From: Psychroserpens burtonensis DSM 12212
Lineage (GTDB): Bacteria > Bacteroidota > Bacteroidia > Flavobacteriales > Flavobacteriaceae
Assembly: GCF_000425305.1 (NCBI RefSeq)
Contig: NZ_AUDE01000010.1
Location: forward strand, 1-64,000
DNA: 64,000 bases
Reading direction: 5' to 3'
Shown: piece by piece, positions 1 to 8,881 of the stretch
Layout: each line of letters begins with the position of its first letter
Numbering within the stretch: position 1 is the first letter of the stretch
The notes under the pieces: model-generated
What the model saw: only the letters and a program-made list of their open reading frames with translations
Told to the model about the DNA's origin: nothing
Database searches by the model: none
Position numbers and translations under genes: made by a program

Positions 1-302
1 TTTAAGCCTAATTGACGTTGTATTTCTTTCGATGAAAATCCTTTCTTGGTCGCTGTCAATAAGAACATTGTTTTGTACCAAATCAAAAAAGATAATTTTG
101 AACTTTGCATAACGGTACCACTGCGCAAAGAAGTCCTGCTTCTGCAAGATTTACACTCATAACTCCATTGACTTTTTATCCAGTAATGAGTTGTATTTGA
201 ACACTTTTGGCAAATTACCCCAATTTTATCTCGCTCTTCTTTAAAATGCCTGCGACATGATTCTTCGCTATCAAATTCCGCAGTAAATTTAAAAATATTC
301 AT
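1..302 (-). CDS. IS1595-type (ISXO2-like) transposase, N-terminal part, cut by window edge
   Basis: Reading the minus strand from the ATG at 302 gives about 100 uninterrupted codons that run off the left edge. The start region has the zinc-ribbon layout of IS1595-family transposases: CQKC near residue 31 and CKSC near residue 51, followed by the typical stretch LIWYKTMFLLTATKKGFSS and then EIQRQLGL, the start of a helix-turn-helix. The catalytic DDE/N domain would lie outside the window. The element would end somewhere in 303-560, but I could not identify a terminal inverted repeat or target duplication there. Family assignment is from recognised motifs; whether the element is intact cannot be judged here. 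Confidence 0.85.
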   Translation of the reverse strand, partial: MNIFKFTAEFDSEESCRRHFKEERDKIGVICQKCSNTTHYWIKSQWSYECKSCRSRTSLRSGTVMQSSKLSFLIWYKTMFLLTATKKGFSSKEIQRQLGL

Positions 303-569
303 ACCTTTAATTTTTATTAAAAATAAGCAAAATTTAGTACTTATTAGTGCTTACGGATATACAGAAAAAGTATAATCTATATTGTTTTATTTAGCATATT
401 TAAGAAAGGGTAGTTTAATAAAAACAGATTGATTTAAGTAATAAACAAAAAGCCAAAGCGGGTTCCTCACTTCTTTTTGAAGGGAGGACAATTCAGTAAA
501 ACTGAATTAGGAGGGTTTTTAGTCCAACAGTAAGATGAGTAATAATCAGTCATTTAATAAAAGTACATT
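303..569. other. intergenic region between IS1595-type transposase and pxpA
   Basis: No gene is visible. The stretch should contain the right end of the insertion sequence, an AT-rich segment (about 360-450) and a copy of a dispersed repeat at 479-530 (separate entry). No convincing TAnnTTTG promoter box for pxpA was found. Confidence 0.5.
479..530 (+). repeat. dispersed intergenic repeat, copy A
   Basis: This segment begins GAAGGGAGGACAATTCAG, carries a small inverted repeat (AATTCAGT / ACTGAATT) and ends AGTCCAACAG. It matches 6963-7013 almost base for base; the differences lie mostly in the hairpin loop and in a few T/A positions. Both copies are intergenic and follow a CTCCTxxTTT-like lead-in. 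I recall this kind of repeat as common between genes in flavobacterial genomes; its function is unknown. Confidence 0.75.
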
Positions 570-1325
570 TTGATTAAAACTATAGATGTCAATTGTGATT
601 TAGGAGAAGGTGTTGGGAACGAATCTGTTTTGATGCCTTTAATTTCGTCGTGTAACATAGCTTGTGGTGGGCATGCAGGAGATTTGAGTACGATGAGTCA
701 CGTTGTTGAATTAGCTAAGGCTTATAACGTAAAAATTGGAGCACATCCTTCATTTCCAGATAAAAAGAACTTCGGGAGATTGATTATGAACATGTCTTCA
801 AATGATTTATTTGATACTTTAAAATTCCAAATCGAAAGTTTAAAATCAATAGTAGAAGCACAGCAATTAAAATTACATCACATAAAACCACATGGTGCTT
901 TGTACAACTTGGCTTCAGTAGATGTTGCTACAGCGACGACAGTTGTAAATGTTATCAAGAGTATAGATGTGGATTTGGTGTTGTATGTGCCTTTTGGGTC
1001 TGTTATTTCAAAGATAGCTCAGCAAGAAGGATTGAAAGTGATGTTTGAAGGGTTTGCAGACCGCAATTACAATGAAGACTTAACTTTGGTGTCTAGAACA
1101 GAGCCTAATGCTATGATTTATGATCCATTTAAGATGTTTGCACATGTTTATAATATGATTTCCCACGGAAAAGTAACAACTAGTAATGGTGTTGAGGTAT
1201 CATTAAAAGTAGATACATTTTGTATGCATGGAGACGGAAATAATGTAGAAGAGAATTTGCGATTTTTACTAAAAAATCTTGCAACTAAAAGTATACAAAT
1301 TAACGTGTTTAATTATGGATTTTGA
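570..1325 (+). CDS. pxpA: 5-oxoprolinase subunit A (LamB/YcsF family)
   Basis: This is the LamB/YcsF subunit of the ATP-dependent 5-oxoprolinase PxpABC, which opens pyroglutamate to glutamate in the cytoplasm. The N-terminus has the family signature DVNCDLGEGVGNE, followed by SCNIACGGHAGD, GAHPSFPD and HIKPHGALYN, and the C-terminal CMHGDG motif. Length (251 aa) is normal. The start is a TTG at 570: no ATG lies nearby in frame, and the family begins right at the hydrophobic strand before DxNCDLGE, so TTG fits well. The 3' end overlaps pxpB by 11 bases, showing translational coupling. No transporter gene of the kind often found beside pxpABC is adjacent. Confidence 0.93.
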   Translation: MIKTIDVNCDLGEGVGNESVLMPLISSCNIACGGHAGDLSTMSHVVELAKAYNVKIGAHPSFPDKKNFGRLIMNMSSNDLFDTLKFQIESLKSIVEAQQLKLHHIKPHGALYNLASVDVATATTVVNVIKSIDVDLVLYVPFGSVISKIAQQEGLKVMFEGFADRNYNEDLTLVSRTEPNAMIYDPFKMFAHVYNMISHGKVTTSNGVEVSLKVDTFCMHGDGNNVEENLRFLLKNLATKSIQINVFNYGF

Positions 1326-2046
1326 ATTGACATATCGACGCTTTTCAGAACGTTCTATTTTGGTAGAATGGCCACAAGAAATCAATGAAGATATTCTAGA
1401 AGATATGCTTTTTTATAAAAACTCAATTTTAAATTTTAGTAATAAATCAATAGTTCAAGTAAATAATGCATACTGCTCAATGTTAATTATTTACGAATTA
1501 ACTATTGATAACCTCAATGACGAGTTTTTAAGTTTAAAGCGACACTATCTAAAACGAAATATTACAAAAAAATTGAGGTCTAAATTATTCAAAATTCCTG
1601 TATGCTATGACGATGAATTCGGTTTGGATTTAAAAGTTATTTCTGAGGGAAAAAAGATCGCGATTTCTGAACTTATTAGACAACACACTGAACCTATTTA
1701 TACTGTTTTTTTTATTGGGTTCTTACCAGGCTTTTTATATTTAGGAGGCTTGAATAAAGGACTCCATTTTCCGAGAAAAAAGAGTCCGAGATTACAAATC
1801 AAAAAAGGAGCTGTCGCCATTGGTGGAGAACAAACAGGCATCTATCCTAATGAAAGTCCGGGTGGTTGGAATATTATTGGTAATTCCCCAGTAGACTTAT
1901 TTCTTCCGAAGAAAAAAGAACCTTGTTTTGCAAAACCGGGAGATAAAATAAAATTCACACCAATTTCTAGAACGGAATATCAGTCCATAGTCCTTCAAAT
2001 TGAGCAAGGTGTATATGCTATAGAAAGTGAGGTCATTGATGGTTGA
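1315..2046 (+). CDS. pxpB: 5-oxoprolinase subunit B (carboxyltransferase domain, KipI family)
   Basis: PxpB is the KipI-like (allophanate hydrolase subunit 1 type) part of 5-oxoprolinase. Recognisable segments are IPVCYDDEFGLDL, FFIGFLPGFLYLGGL and the C-terminal GAVAIGGEQTGIYPNESPGG with GWNIIGNSP, all typical of the family. I chose the ATG at 1315 rather than a TTG at 1279 because translation from 1315 (MDFELTYRRFSERS) begins where the family domain begins. It overlaps pxpA by 11 bases and pxpC by 8 bases, so the three genes form one tightly coupled operon. Confidence 0.92.
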   Translation: MDFELTYRRFSERSILVEWPQEINEDILEDMLFYKNSILNFSNKSIVQVNNAYCSMLIIYELTIDNLNDEFLSLKRHYLKRNITKKLRSKLFKIPVCYDDEFGLDLKVISEGKKIAISELIRQHTEPIYTVFFIGFLPGFLYLGGLNKGLHFPRKKSPRLQIKKGAVAIGGEQTGIYPNESPGGWNIIGNSPVDLFLPKKKEPCFAKPGDKIKFTPISRTEYQSIVLQIEQGVYAIESEVIDG

Positions 2047-2908
2047 GGTTTTGAAAACAGGTTTGTATGACACGATACAAGATTTAGGAAGGCTTGGGAG
2101 TCAAGAGTTTGGTGTGCCAATTTCTGGAGTTATGGATCGCTATTCTGCAGCTTTAGCGAACTCTATTTTAGGAAACCCAAGTAATGCAGCAGTTATTGAG
2201 AGCGTTGTTATGGGGCCACATTTGAAATTTAAAAGTAACACTGTAATTTGTGTTTCTGGAGCAGAAATGAACCTGACTTTAAATGCTAAAAGATTAAAAA
2301 CTAATGTGATGTATCCAGTAAATACAGGCGATGTTTTAAAGTTTAATAAACTAAGCAAAGGCTGTCGTTCGTATTTAGCTGTATTTGGAGGTTTTCAAAC
2401 TGAAGTGCAAATGGGAAGTCGAAGCATGTATAAAGACGTTACCAGAAATTATATATTGAATACAGGTGATGTGATATCAATTTTGGATAGTTCTGAAACT
2501 AAAATAGTTTCAAAAAGACGAAATAGTAAATTGTTTTCATCGATAAAAAGAGATGAAAGTCATTTTGAAGCTTCTGAACTTGAGGTTTTTAGAGGGCCGG
2601 AATTTGAAAATCTGGATAGTAGACAGCAAAATAAATTATTTAATACCGCTTTTTTGATTTCTAAGGAGAGTAATCGAATGGCTTATCAATTTGATCAAAA
2701 TATAGAAAACTCGTTAAAAGGTATGATTACATCTGTAGTGTTGCCGGGAACTGTGCAGTTAACACCTTCGGGAAAGCTTATTGTTTTGATGAGAGATTGT
2801 CAAATTACAGGTGGCTATCCAAGAATTTTACAACTTACAGAAAATGCTGTAAATAAGATGGCACAGAAGATTTCTGGTAGCAATATTACGTTTAAAGGTG
2901 TAATATAG
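2039..2908 (+). CDS. pxpC: 5-oxoprolinase subunit C (biotin-dependent carboxyltransferase-like, KipA family)
   Basis: PxpC is the KipA/allophanate hydrolase subunit 2-type partner of PxpB. The N-terminus VLKTGLYDTIQDLGRLGSQE is diagnostic, followed by GVPISGVMDRYSAALAN, a cyclophilin-like fold segment, and the C-terminal MRDCQITGGYPRI. The ATG at 2039 is preferred over an upstream GTG at 2027 because it lies at the family start and gives the usual 8-base overlap with pxpB. It closes the operon; the next gene starts about 90 bases later and is unrelated. About 290 aa, normal length. Confidence 0.92.
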   Translation: MVEVLKTGLYDTIQDLGRLGSQEFGVPISGVMDRYSAALANSILGNPSNAAVIESVVMGPHLKFKSNTVICVSGAEMNLTLNAKRLKTNVMYPVNTGDVLKFNKLSKGCRSYLAVFGGFQTEVQMGSRSMYKDVTRNYILNTGDVISILDSSETKIVSKRRNSKLFSSIKRDESHFEASELEVFRGPEFENLDSRQQNKLFNTAFLISKESNRMAYQFDQNIENSLKGMITSVVLPGTVQLTPSGKLIVLMRDCQITGGYPRILQLTENAVNKMAQKISGSNITFKGVI

Positions 2909-2999
2909 TAAGAATAAACCTAGGTTTTATCATGATTTCTAGATTTGTATAGAGATTTTCAATACATTAGAGGCGTAATTAATTCAAATCAACCAAATT

Positions 3000-3521
3000 A
3001 TGAAAAAATTAGTATTACTTATTTTAGGTTTTATTTTAGGTGCTTTAGCCATGTATTTTTATTGTCAAAAAGACAAAGGAGTAGTACACGGTACAGATCC
3101 TTTGGTGCCAAAAGGTATTATTACGCCAACTCAAATTAAAACCTTAACACAAGCTTATGATGCGAGATATGACTCCATAAATGCCACTGTTTTTAGAGGT
3201 GTACAAGGTGGTGATAATAGGTCATCTTGGTATTCTTTAGATGATGTACGTAATTATTTAGACAGTGTTGAGAAACAAGCCACAAGTTTAAAATACACTA
3301 TGGATGGAGTACGTTTATATTTAGGAGCTGAGCCAATAGTAGGCAACACACCAGGTTATACGACCTTATTATTTGTGCCAACTGGAACACCAGTAACCTC
3401 TGAAGGAAACATGTTTAACTTTGCTATTCAAAAAGGCGGAGGAAGTCCTGATATTCCTGGAGGGAATGGTTTGGATATGGGTGGAAGTGGAAAGCCGCCA
3501 AGCGCTAATTATCCACAATAA
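3000..3521 (+). CDS. hypothetical exported or membrane-anchored protein
   Basis: The product has 173 aa with an N-terminal hydrophobic segment (about residues 3-21, MKKLVLLILGFILGALAMY) that could be a signal anchor or signal peptide, a polar central part, and a glycine/proline-rich tail (GGGSPDIPGGNGLDMGGSG). The soluble part has no motif I recognise. It stands before the membrane protein/histidine kinase pair on the same strand with a 14-base gap, so co-transcription is plausible. An open frame at 2945-3139 overlaps it in another phase and looks like a shadow. Function unknown. Confidence 0.75.
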   Translation: MKKLVLLILGFILGALAMYFYCQKDKGVVHGTDPLVPKGIITPTQIKTLTQAYDARYDSINATVFRGVQGGDNRSSWYSLDDVRNYLDSVEKQATSLKYTMDGVRLYLGAEPIVGNTPGYTTLLFVPTGTPVTSEGNMFNFAIQKGGGSPDIPGGNGLDMGGSGKPPSANYPQ

Positions 3522-3535
3522 ACCAATGTTATAAA

Positions 3536-4246
3536 GTGATAGATTTTTTTTTATACTACGATAATATTATTACAGATATCTTTGAAATAATAGCTGCTAT
3601 TTTTGGCAGCTACTATATTTCAAAAGTGAATAATTCTGTTTTAAAAATATTTGTGTATTATCTTTGGCTTACAGTATTTGTTGAGATTGTAGGTGCTTAT
3701 ACCTATTTGTTTTTGAACAATTATGATTTAGATTGGTTCATATATCTAAAAAACAGTGTGTTTTGTTCAAATACTTGGCTTTATAATATTTATAGTTTTT
3801 TAGCAATTGGTTTTATTGGGTTGTTCTATTCTAATTTAATGACAACTAAGACATTTAAAAATAGTATTAGAGTAATTTTTATTGCTTACGCTTTATTTGC
3901 TTTTGCGTTTTTCACGTTCACTGATGATTTTTTCGTTAAATCTTTACCTTATACTTTTATATTTGGTACGGCGTCTATATGCATTTATGTAATATTTTAT
4001 TTTATTGAATTAATGAGAAGTAAGGAAATACTCAGCTTTTATAATTTACCTTCATTTTATATTAGTATTGCGTTACTAATATGGTATTTATGTGTGACTC
4101 CTCTTTTTATCTTCGATTCATATTTTTATGCAATGAATGTAAAGTTTGTCGAGTTTAGAAGTCAATTTTTATTAATCATAAACATTTTTACATACTTATG
4201 TTTTGCATTCGGTTTTTGGTATTCGCTCAAGAAGAGCAAGCAATAA
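3536..4246 (+). CDS. multi-pass membrane protein preceding histidine kinase
   Basis: The 236-aa product is very hydrophobic, with about six or seven likely membrane helices and aromatic-rich loops. I do not recognise the family; 7-helix sensor-like membrane modules next to kinases are an analogy only. The start is GTG at 3536, with no closer ATG that keeps the first helix. Its last 49 bases overlap the start of the kinase if that gene begins at ATG 4198 (31 bases if it begins at TTG 4216). This overlap suggests the two products are made together, possibly as a membrane sensor and its kinase. Confidence 0.8.
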   Translation: MIDFFLYYDNIITDIFEIIAAIFGSYYISKVNNSVLKIFVYYLWLTVFVEIVGAYTYLFLNNYDLDWFIYLKNSVFCSNTWLYNIYSFLAIGFIGLFYSNLMTTKTFKNSIRVIFIAYALFAFAFFTFTDDFFVKSLPYTFIFGTASICIYVIFYFIELMRSKEILSFYNLPSFYISIALLIWYLCVTPLFIFDSYFYAMNVKFVEFRSQFLLIINIFTYLCFAFGFWYSLKKSKQ

Positions 4247-5016
4247 ATGAAGAACAAATAGCATTAATAGCCTATGTTATTTTTGCTGTTTTGTTGCTTT
4301 CTGTGATGGTGATTCTGTTTTTTGTAACTTTTCAAAAACGAAAGAATAAAATCCATTTAGATCAAATAAATCAACAAAAAGCCTTCGATGAAGAAATTTC
4401 TCGTTCACAAACTGAAATTCAAGAACAAACGCTAAAACACATTGGTTGGGAGCTTCACGATAATGTTGGACAGTTACTCGCCTATGCTAATATGCAGCTC
4501 AATGCTTTAGCTGTTAAAGTTCCTGAAGACATGAAGAGTAAAGTTGATGAGGCCACACAAATTGTAAAACAAAGTTTAACTGAGGTGCGGTCGCTTTCAA
4601 AATCTCTGAATAATGATGTGTTATCAAATATGGGATTAGAGGCTTCAATTGCTAATGAAATTGAACGACTAAAGCGTATGAAATTCTCTTCTTCAGAATT
4701 GGAAGTACATGGAACACAAAGAGATCTCAATGATAAAAAGCATGACATCATTATTTTTAGGATTATGCAAGAGTTTTTCTCTAACTCTGTGAAATATTCT
4801 GGAGCAGATGAAATTAAAGTTATTTTAGACTACCAAACAAATCAATTAGTAGTCACAATATCAGATAATGGAAATGGATTTGATATTGATTCTGCCGAAA
4901 AAGGATCTGGGCTTATAAATATGAAAAGTAGAGCAGCGCTTATTGCAGCCCTATTTAATCTAGAATCAAAAATTGGCGGAGGCGTAAAGTTAACGCTTAC
5001 TTATCCTTTTGCTTAA
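4198..5016 (+). CDS. sensor histidine kinase (HisKA_3 / NarL-type partner class)
   Basis: One membrane helix (about residues 22-44) is followed by a coiled linker and a HisKA_3 phosphoacceptor box, HIGWELHDNVGQLL, with the likely phosphorylated His at 87. The HATPase part shows the N-box FFSNSVKYS, the G1 box DNGNGFDI and the G2 box GSGLINMKSR. Such kinases normally phosphorylate LuxR/NarL-type response regulators, often the next gene, but here the next gene is an unrelated pseudouridine synthase on the opposite strand. No extracellular sensing domain is present in the kinase itself, so sensing may be done by the overlapping upstream membrane protein. The start (ATG 4198 or TTG 4216) is uncertain. 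Confidence 0.9.
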   Translation: MFCIRFLVFAQEEQAINEEQIALIAYVIFAVLLLSVMVILFFVTFQKRKNKIHLDQINQQKAFDEEISRSQTEIQEQTLKHIGWELHDNVGQLLAYANMQLNALAVKVPEDMKSKVDEATQIVKQSLTEVRSLSKSLNNDVLSNMGLEASIANEIERLKRMKFSSSELEVHGTQRDLNDKKHDIIIFRIMQEFFSNSVKYSGADEIKVILDYQTNQLVVTISDNGNGFDIDSAEKGSGLINMKSRAALIAALFNLESKIGGGVKLTLTYPFA

Positions 5017-5025
5017 AACAATAGA

Positions 5026-5727
5026 TCAAGCGTCACAAGCTTTCCAAATAGGGTCGTATGGTAATGCGGCTTTGACATCAATGGTGTCCTTAGAAACAGG
5101 ATGCGTAAACTGTAATCTTCTAGCGTGTAAGCTGATGCTAGCATCTTTGTTACTTCGGTCAAACCCATACTTTAAATCCCCCTTTATTGGAGATCCCATA
5201 TTTGATAACTGACTCCTAATTTGGTGATGTCTTCCAGTTTCTAATTCGACTTCTAATAAGAAATAATTATCTAAAGTTTTTATAGTTTTATAATGTAAAA
5301 TAGCCTTTTTACTGTCTGTGATTTCTTTAGGATATGCAGTCGATTTATTGTTTTTAGGGTTTTTCTTTAACCAATTAACTAAAGTGTCTTGAGGTTTCTC
5401 AGGAGCATTTTTTACAATGGCCCAATAGGTCTTATGAGCTTTTCGTTCTGCAAATAACTTATTGAGCCTAGGTAAAGCTTTACTGGTTTTTGAGAATAAG
5501 ACAATGCCTGTTGTAGGTCTATCTAATCTATGGACGACGCCTAAATATATATTACCAGGTTTATTGTATTTCTGTTTGATATATTCTTTAACAACGTCGC
5601 TTAGTGGCTTATCTCCAGTTTTATCACCTTGTACAATGTCACCAGCACGTTTGTTCACGATGATAATATGATTATCTTCATAAATGACTTGGAGGTTATC
5701 TTTGTTGGAGTGGATTTTTTCTGCCAC
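5026..5727 (-). CDS. RluA-family pseudouridine synthase
   Basis: This is a stand-alone catalytic RluA-type pseudouridine synthase (233 aa) without an S4 domain. The catalytic motif GVVHRLDRPTTGIVLFSKT contains the essential Asp; LETGRHHQIRSQLSNMGSPIKGD is the second family signature, and SISLHARRLQFTHP the third. It should modify uridines in rRNA or tRNA; the target cannot be told from sequence. The start is GTG at 5727. It lies convergent to the kinase gene, 10 bases apart, and downstream of panB on the same strand. Confidence 0.92.
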   Translation of the reverse strand: MAEKIHSNKDNLQVIYEDNHIIIVNKRAGDIVQGDKTGDKPLSDVVKEYIKQKYNKPGNIYLGVVHRLDRPTTGIVLFSKTSKALPRLNKLFAERKAHKTYWAIVKNAPEKPQDTLVNWLKKNPKNNKSTAYPKEITDSKKAILHYKTIKTLDNYFLLEVELETGRHHQIRSQLSNMGSPIKGDLKYGFDRSNKDASISLHARRLQFTHPVSKDTIDVKAALPYDPIWKACDA

Positions 5728-5873
5728 GAATACACGACTTTGTTGTTTATTGATGTTTATCGAAAACGGCGACTTCTTTTTTATGTTTGAGTGCTACTAA
5801 AAATTGAAACTATATTTTAAGCGTTTGAGTCAACTGAAAACTGTGACTGCACACAGCGTCTAATTGCCGCAAA

Positions 5874-6692
5874 CTAATATTGCTCTTTATCACTAGGGAA
5901 ATCAACCGCTTTCACATCATGAACATATTGACCAATAGCCTTTGTCATGTCTTCATATAAGTTCATATAACGACGTAAAAAACGCGGATTGAACTCATGG
6001 GTCATTCCTATCATATCGTGGAGCACAAGGACTTGTCCGTCAACGCCAGCTCCAGCTCCAATTCCAATTACAGGAATGGAGACACTTTGCGCTACTTCGG
6101 TTGCCAGTTTTGCAGGTATTTTTTCTAATACAATTCCAAAACAACCTGCTCTTTCGAGCATTAAAGCATCTTCTTTGAGTTGTTGTGCTTCTTGATCTTC
6201 TTTTGCACGAACAGTGTATGTTCCAAATTTATAGATGGATTGAGGTGTTAATCCTAAATGTCCCATAACAGGGATTCCAGCGTTCAGAATTCGTTTTATA
6301 GACTCTTTAACTTCTCTACCGCCTTCCATTTTTACAGCGTGACCTCCAGATTCTTTCATGATCCGTATCGCAGAGCGTAAGGCTTCTTTGGGGTCACTTT
6401 GGTAGCTTCCAAAAGGAAGGTCTACAACAATTAAAGCCCGTTCACTAGCTCTTACTACAGACGATGCATGATAAATCATTTGATCTAATGTAATAGGGAG
6501 TGTTGTTTCATGTCCTGCCATAACGTTACTTGCAGAATCACCGACCAATATGACATCAATACCTGCGCCATCAACAATTTTTGCCATGGTATAATCATAG
6601 GCAGTGAGCATTGAGATTTTCTCGTTATTTTGTTTCATATCGATAAGAGATTTTACGGTAACTCTCTTGTAATCTTTTTTTGCTACAGACAT
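5874..6692 (-). CDS. panB: 3-methyl-2-oxobutanoate hydroxymethyltransferase
   Basis: PanB makes ketopantoate from alpha-ketoisovalerate and 5,10-methylenetetrahydrofolate, the first step to pantothenate and CoA. Motifs: [29 protein letters not shown] (metal-binding Asp), [34 protein letters not shown] and [21 protein letters not shown]. At 272 aa it is full length. It probably shares a transcript with the downstream pseudouridine synthase gene (about 145 bases apart); the other pantothenate genes are not in the window. Confidence 0.96.
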   Translation of the reverse strand: MSVAKKDYKRVTVKSLIDMKQNNEKISMLTAYDYTMAKIVDGAGIDVILVGDSASNVMAGHETTLPITLDQMIYHASSVVRASERALIVVDLPFGSYQSDPKEALRSAIRIMKESGGHAVKMEGGREVKESIKRILNAGIPVMGHLGLTPQSIYKFGTYTVRAKEDQEAQQLKEDALMLERAGCFGIVLEKIPAKLATEVAQSVSIPVIGIGAGAGVDGQVLVLHDMIGMTHEFNPRFLRRYMNLYEDMTKAIGQYVHDVKAVDFPSDKEQY

Positions 6693-6962
6693 GTGGTGTT
6701 ATTTAGTTATTCGTAAAAATACAGAGATTTCTTATATTATATTTATTCTTAAGCTCAAAAACTATTAAATTTATAATCTAACGGAAATTCTAGAACTTTT
6801 AAAATTGTCATTCACCTTAAATTCAAGTCATAATATTACATTCAAAATTCTTCAGAAGAAAAAACAATCGAACATTTAAGAATCTAATTAGAGTATGATT
6901 TCTATTCTCAAATAGTCACAAAATCAAATTAAATGCAAAATATAGCTCCTCCTTTCGTTTTG

Positions 6963-7013
6963 GAAGGGAGGATAATTCAGCAAAGCTGCATTAGGAGGGT
7001 TGAAGTCCAACAG
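6963..7013 (+). repeat. dispersed intergenic repeat, copy B
   Basis: Second copy of the element at 479-530. It keeps GAAGGGAGG, the AATTCAGC...GCTGCATT hairpin (with compensating change relative to copy A: GT/AC becomes GC/GC around the loop) and the AGTCCAACAG end. Conservation of the hairpin despite base change suggests that structure rather than exact sequence is kept. Confidence 0.75.
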
Positions 7014-7159
7014 TTAATCATTCGGGGTTTCCGAAGATAAAAACGAAATACTTTTTAACCCTTCCGTCTTTGATTTCTTTGCCAAAATTAAATCCACCTT
7101 CCCTTGAAAAAAGGGAAGGAATTTAGTTTTTGATTTTTGTATTAAAATTTCAACTTACT

Positions 7160-7235
7160 TGATTCTCCTCCTTTTTTCAAGGAGTGGTTGATTCACTCTC
7201 AGAAAAGAGAAAGAAGAAGAGGTGGTTACGATAGA
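7160..7235 (+). repeat. repeat-like hairpin stretch with GAGGTGGTTACG end
   Basis: A CTCCTT/AAGGAG hairpin (7168-7184) leads into a purine-rich segment and ends with GAGGTGGTTACG. I recall this layout as a recurring intergenic sequence in flavobacteria, often near repeats like copies A and B. Only one copy is visible in this window, so the repeat status rests on memory and not on comparison. Confidence 0.4.
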
Positions 7236-7316
7236 CTATTAATTTATTTTTTGATAATTGTAGCTTAATTAAAGATAAGAATTCATAAAAGTAAGCTTTG
7301 CGTCTTTACAAGAAAA

Positions 7317-8741
7317 TCAACAATCAGTCATATTCACTCTAACAGCTAAACCACCTTCACTAGTTTCCTTATACTTCGTATTCATATCCTTTGCAGTTTC
7401 CCACATGGTTTCAACTACTTTATCCAAAGGAACCTTTACATTTTTAGGATCTGTGTCTAAAGCTAACTCACAAGCATTAATTGCTTTTATCGCTCCCATA
7501 GCATTACGTTCTATACATGGTATTTGAACCAATCCACCAATAGGGTCACAGGTCATACCTAAATGATGTTCCATTGCAATTTCGGCAGCAATTAAAACCT
7601 GTTCTGGTGTTCCGCCAGAGAGTTCACATAGTGCTCCGGCTGCCATTGCAGAGGAGACTCCAATTTCGGCTTGACAACCACCCATTGCAGCACTAATTGT
7701 TGCGCCTTTTTTAAAGATACTTCCTATTTCTCCTGCAACGAGTAAAAAACGTTTGATATCTTCAAAATTGGCATCGTGATTTTCTATGACTAAATAATAC
7801 ATTAATACGGATGGTATCACGCCAGCACTGCCATTTGTAGGTGCAGTGACAACACGACCAAGAGACGCATTAACTTCATTAACAGCTAATGCAAAACAAC
7901 TTACCCATTTAAGGATTTGTCTGAATTTAACTTCAGTACCTCTAATAGAATACAACCATTCTACCGGATTAGTATAAGCAATTTCACCCTTTAACTTTTG
8001 ATGCATGTCATAAGCACGACGTCTTACGTTAAGTCCACCGGGAAGACTACCTTCAGTATGACAACCTACATACATACATTCTAACATGGTGTCCCAAATG
8101 CGTTGAATTTCAGAATCTATAGTTTCAATTGGACGTATAGATTTTTCGTTTTCTAAAACCACTCCAGAAATCGGAAGCTTTAACTGTTCACAAAACTTTA
8201 ATAGTTGTACACCGTTTTCTACGGGATAAGGAAATGTGCAATAAAATATAATTTTATTTTTTTTAGAAATTTTTCGTTCCTCTTGTACTACAAATCCGCC
8301 ACCAATAGAATAGTAGGCGGACTTGTAACGTTTTCCATTAATATGAGCAGTGAAGATCATAGCATTAGAATGAAAGGGTAAAAACTTTTTATTGAATATA
8401 ATATCTGTTTTTATATCTAATTCAATAGGTCTCTCGTTATTAAATAAAAGTGTTTTGGTCTTTTTTATGGATGCAATTATAATGTCTATAGATTCAACAG
8501 GAATATATTCTGGATCAGCACCACTCAAGCCAAGTAAAAGTGCGTAGTCTGTAGCATGACCTTTTCCTGTTAATGACAATGAACCATAAAGATCAACTGT
8601 AATTTTCTCAACCTTATCAAATTTCTTTGTGACTTTTAGTTCTTCAATCCAACGTTCAGCAGCGCGCCAAGGGCCCAATGTATGAGAACTAGATGGGCCA
8701 ACACCAATTTTAAGCATGTCAAAGATAGAAATACACTCCAT
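7317..8741 (-). CDS. sdaA: L-serine ammonia-lyase, single-chain, iron-sulfur type
   Basis: Serine dehydratase converts L-serine to pyruvate and ammonia. Both domains are fused as in SdaA: an N-terminal beta domain beginning [18 protein letters not shown] and a C-terminal alpha domain with [31 protein letters not shown] and [16 protein letters not shown], which supply the cysteines for the [4Fe-4S] cluster. Length (474 aa) is normal and the start is ATG. A good -7 box (TATATTTG, 8764-8771 on this strand) lies 22 bases before the start. It is monocistronic, bounded by the terminator at 8814-8843 and the repeat-rich gap. Confidence 0.96.
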   Translation of the reverse strand: MECISIFDMLKIGVGPSSSHTLGPWRAAERWIEELKVTKKFDKVEKITVDLYGSLSLTGKGHATDYALLLGLSGADPEYIPVESIDIIIASIKKTKTLLFNNERPIELDIKTDIIFNKKFLPFHSNAMIFTAHINGKRYKSAYYSIGGGFVVQEERKISKKNKIIFYCTFPYPVENGVQLLKFCEQLKLPISGVVLENEKSIRPIETIDSEIQRIWDTMLECMYVGCHTEGSLPGGLNVRRRAYDMHQKLKGEIAYTNPVEWLYSIRGTEVKFRQILKWVSCFALAVNEVNASLGRVVTAPTNGSAGVIPSVLMYYLVIENHDANFEDIKRFLLVAGEIGSIFKKGATISAAMGGCQAEIGVSSAMAAGALCELSGGTPEQVLIAAEIAMEHHLGMTCDPIGGLVQIPCIERNAMGAIKAINACELALDTDPKNVKVPLDKVVETMWETAKDMNTKYKETSEGGLAVRVNMTDC

Positions 8742-8763
8742 TTACGAAACCGTTTTAGTGGGT

Positions 8764-8771
8764 CAAATATA
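8764..8771 (-). promoter_or_regulatory. -7 promoter box for sdaA
   Basis: The minus strand reads TATATTTG, a full match to the Bacteroidota -7 consensus TAnnTTTG, 22 bases upstream of the sdaA ATG. The -33 element is not obvious. Confidence 0.6.
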
Positions 8772-8813
8772 TCAAATAGTATGTTCAAACTTTCAATTTT
8801 TTTGAAAATAAAA

Positions 8814-8843
8814 AAAGCACTTTCAATAACTTGAAAGTGCTTT
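8814..8843 (-). terminator. rho-independent terminator of the lipoprotein gene
   Basis: A perfect 13-bp stem (AAAGCACTTTCAA at 8814-8826, TTGAAAGTGCTTT at 8831-8843) with a 4-base loop. On the minus strand it is followed by a T run, placing it about 40 bases after the stop of the gene at 8882-9385. Confidence 0.85.
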
Positions 8844-8881
8844 AGTTTTAGTCAAAGAATATATATCCTAAACGGTATGGA

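Larger units (their letters stand above)
6693..7316. other. 624-base gene-free gap rich in repeats
   Basis: No gene is supported. The left part (6700-6930) is AT-rich. The rest holds dispersed repeat copy B (6963-7013), a hairpin at 7097-7119 (CCTTCCCTT / AAGGGAAGG), and a further repeat-like stretch at about 7160-7235 with a CTCCTT/AAGGAG hairpin followed by GAGGTGGTTACG. One CTTCGGAA-type octamer lies at 7029-7036. Confidence 0.6.

Noticed and set aside
303-478. Terminal inverted repeat and target duplication of the IS1595-type element
   Set aside because: No convincing pair could be set because the other end is outside the window.
2945-3139. 64-codon frame before the exported protein gene
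   Set aside because: It overlaps the gene at 3000 in another phase and has a basic, aromatic composition typical of a shadow frame.
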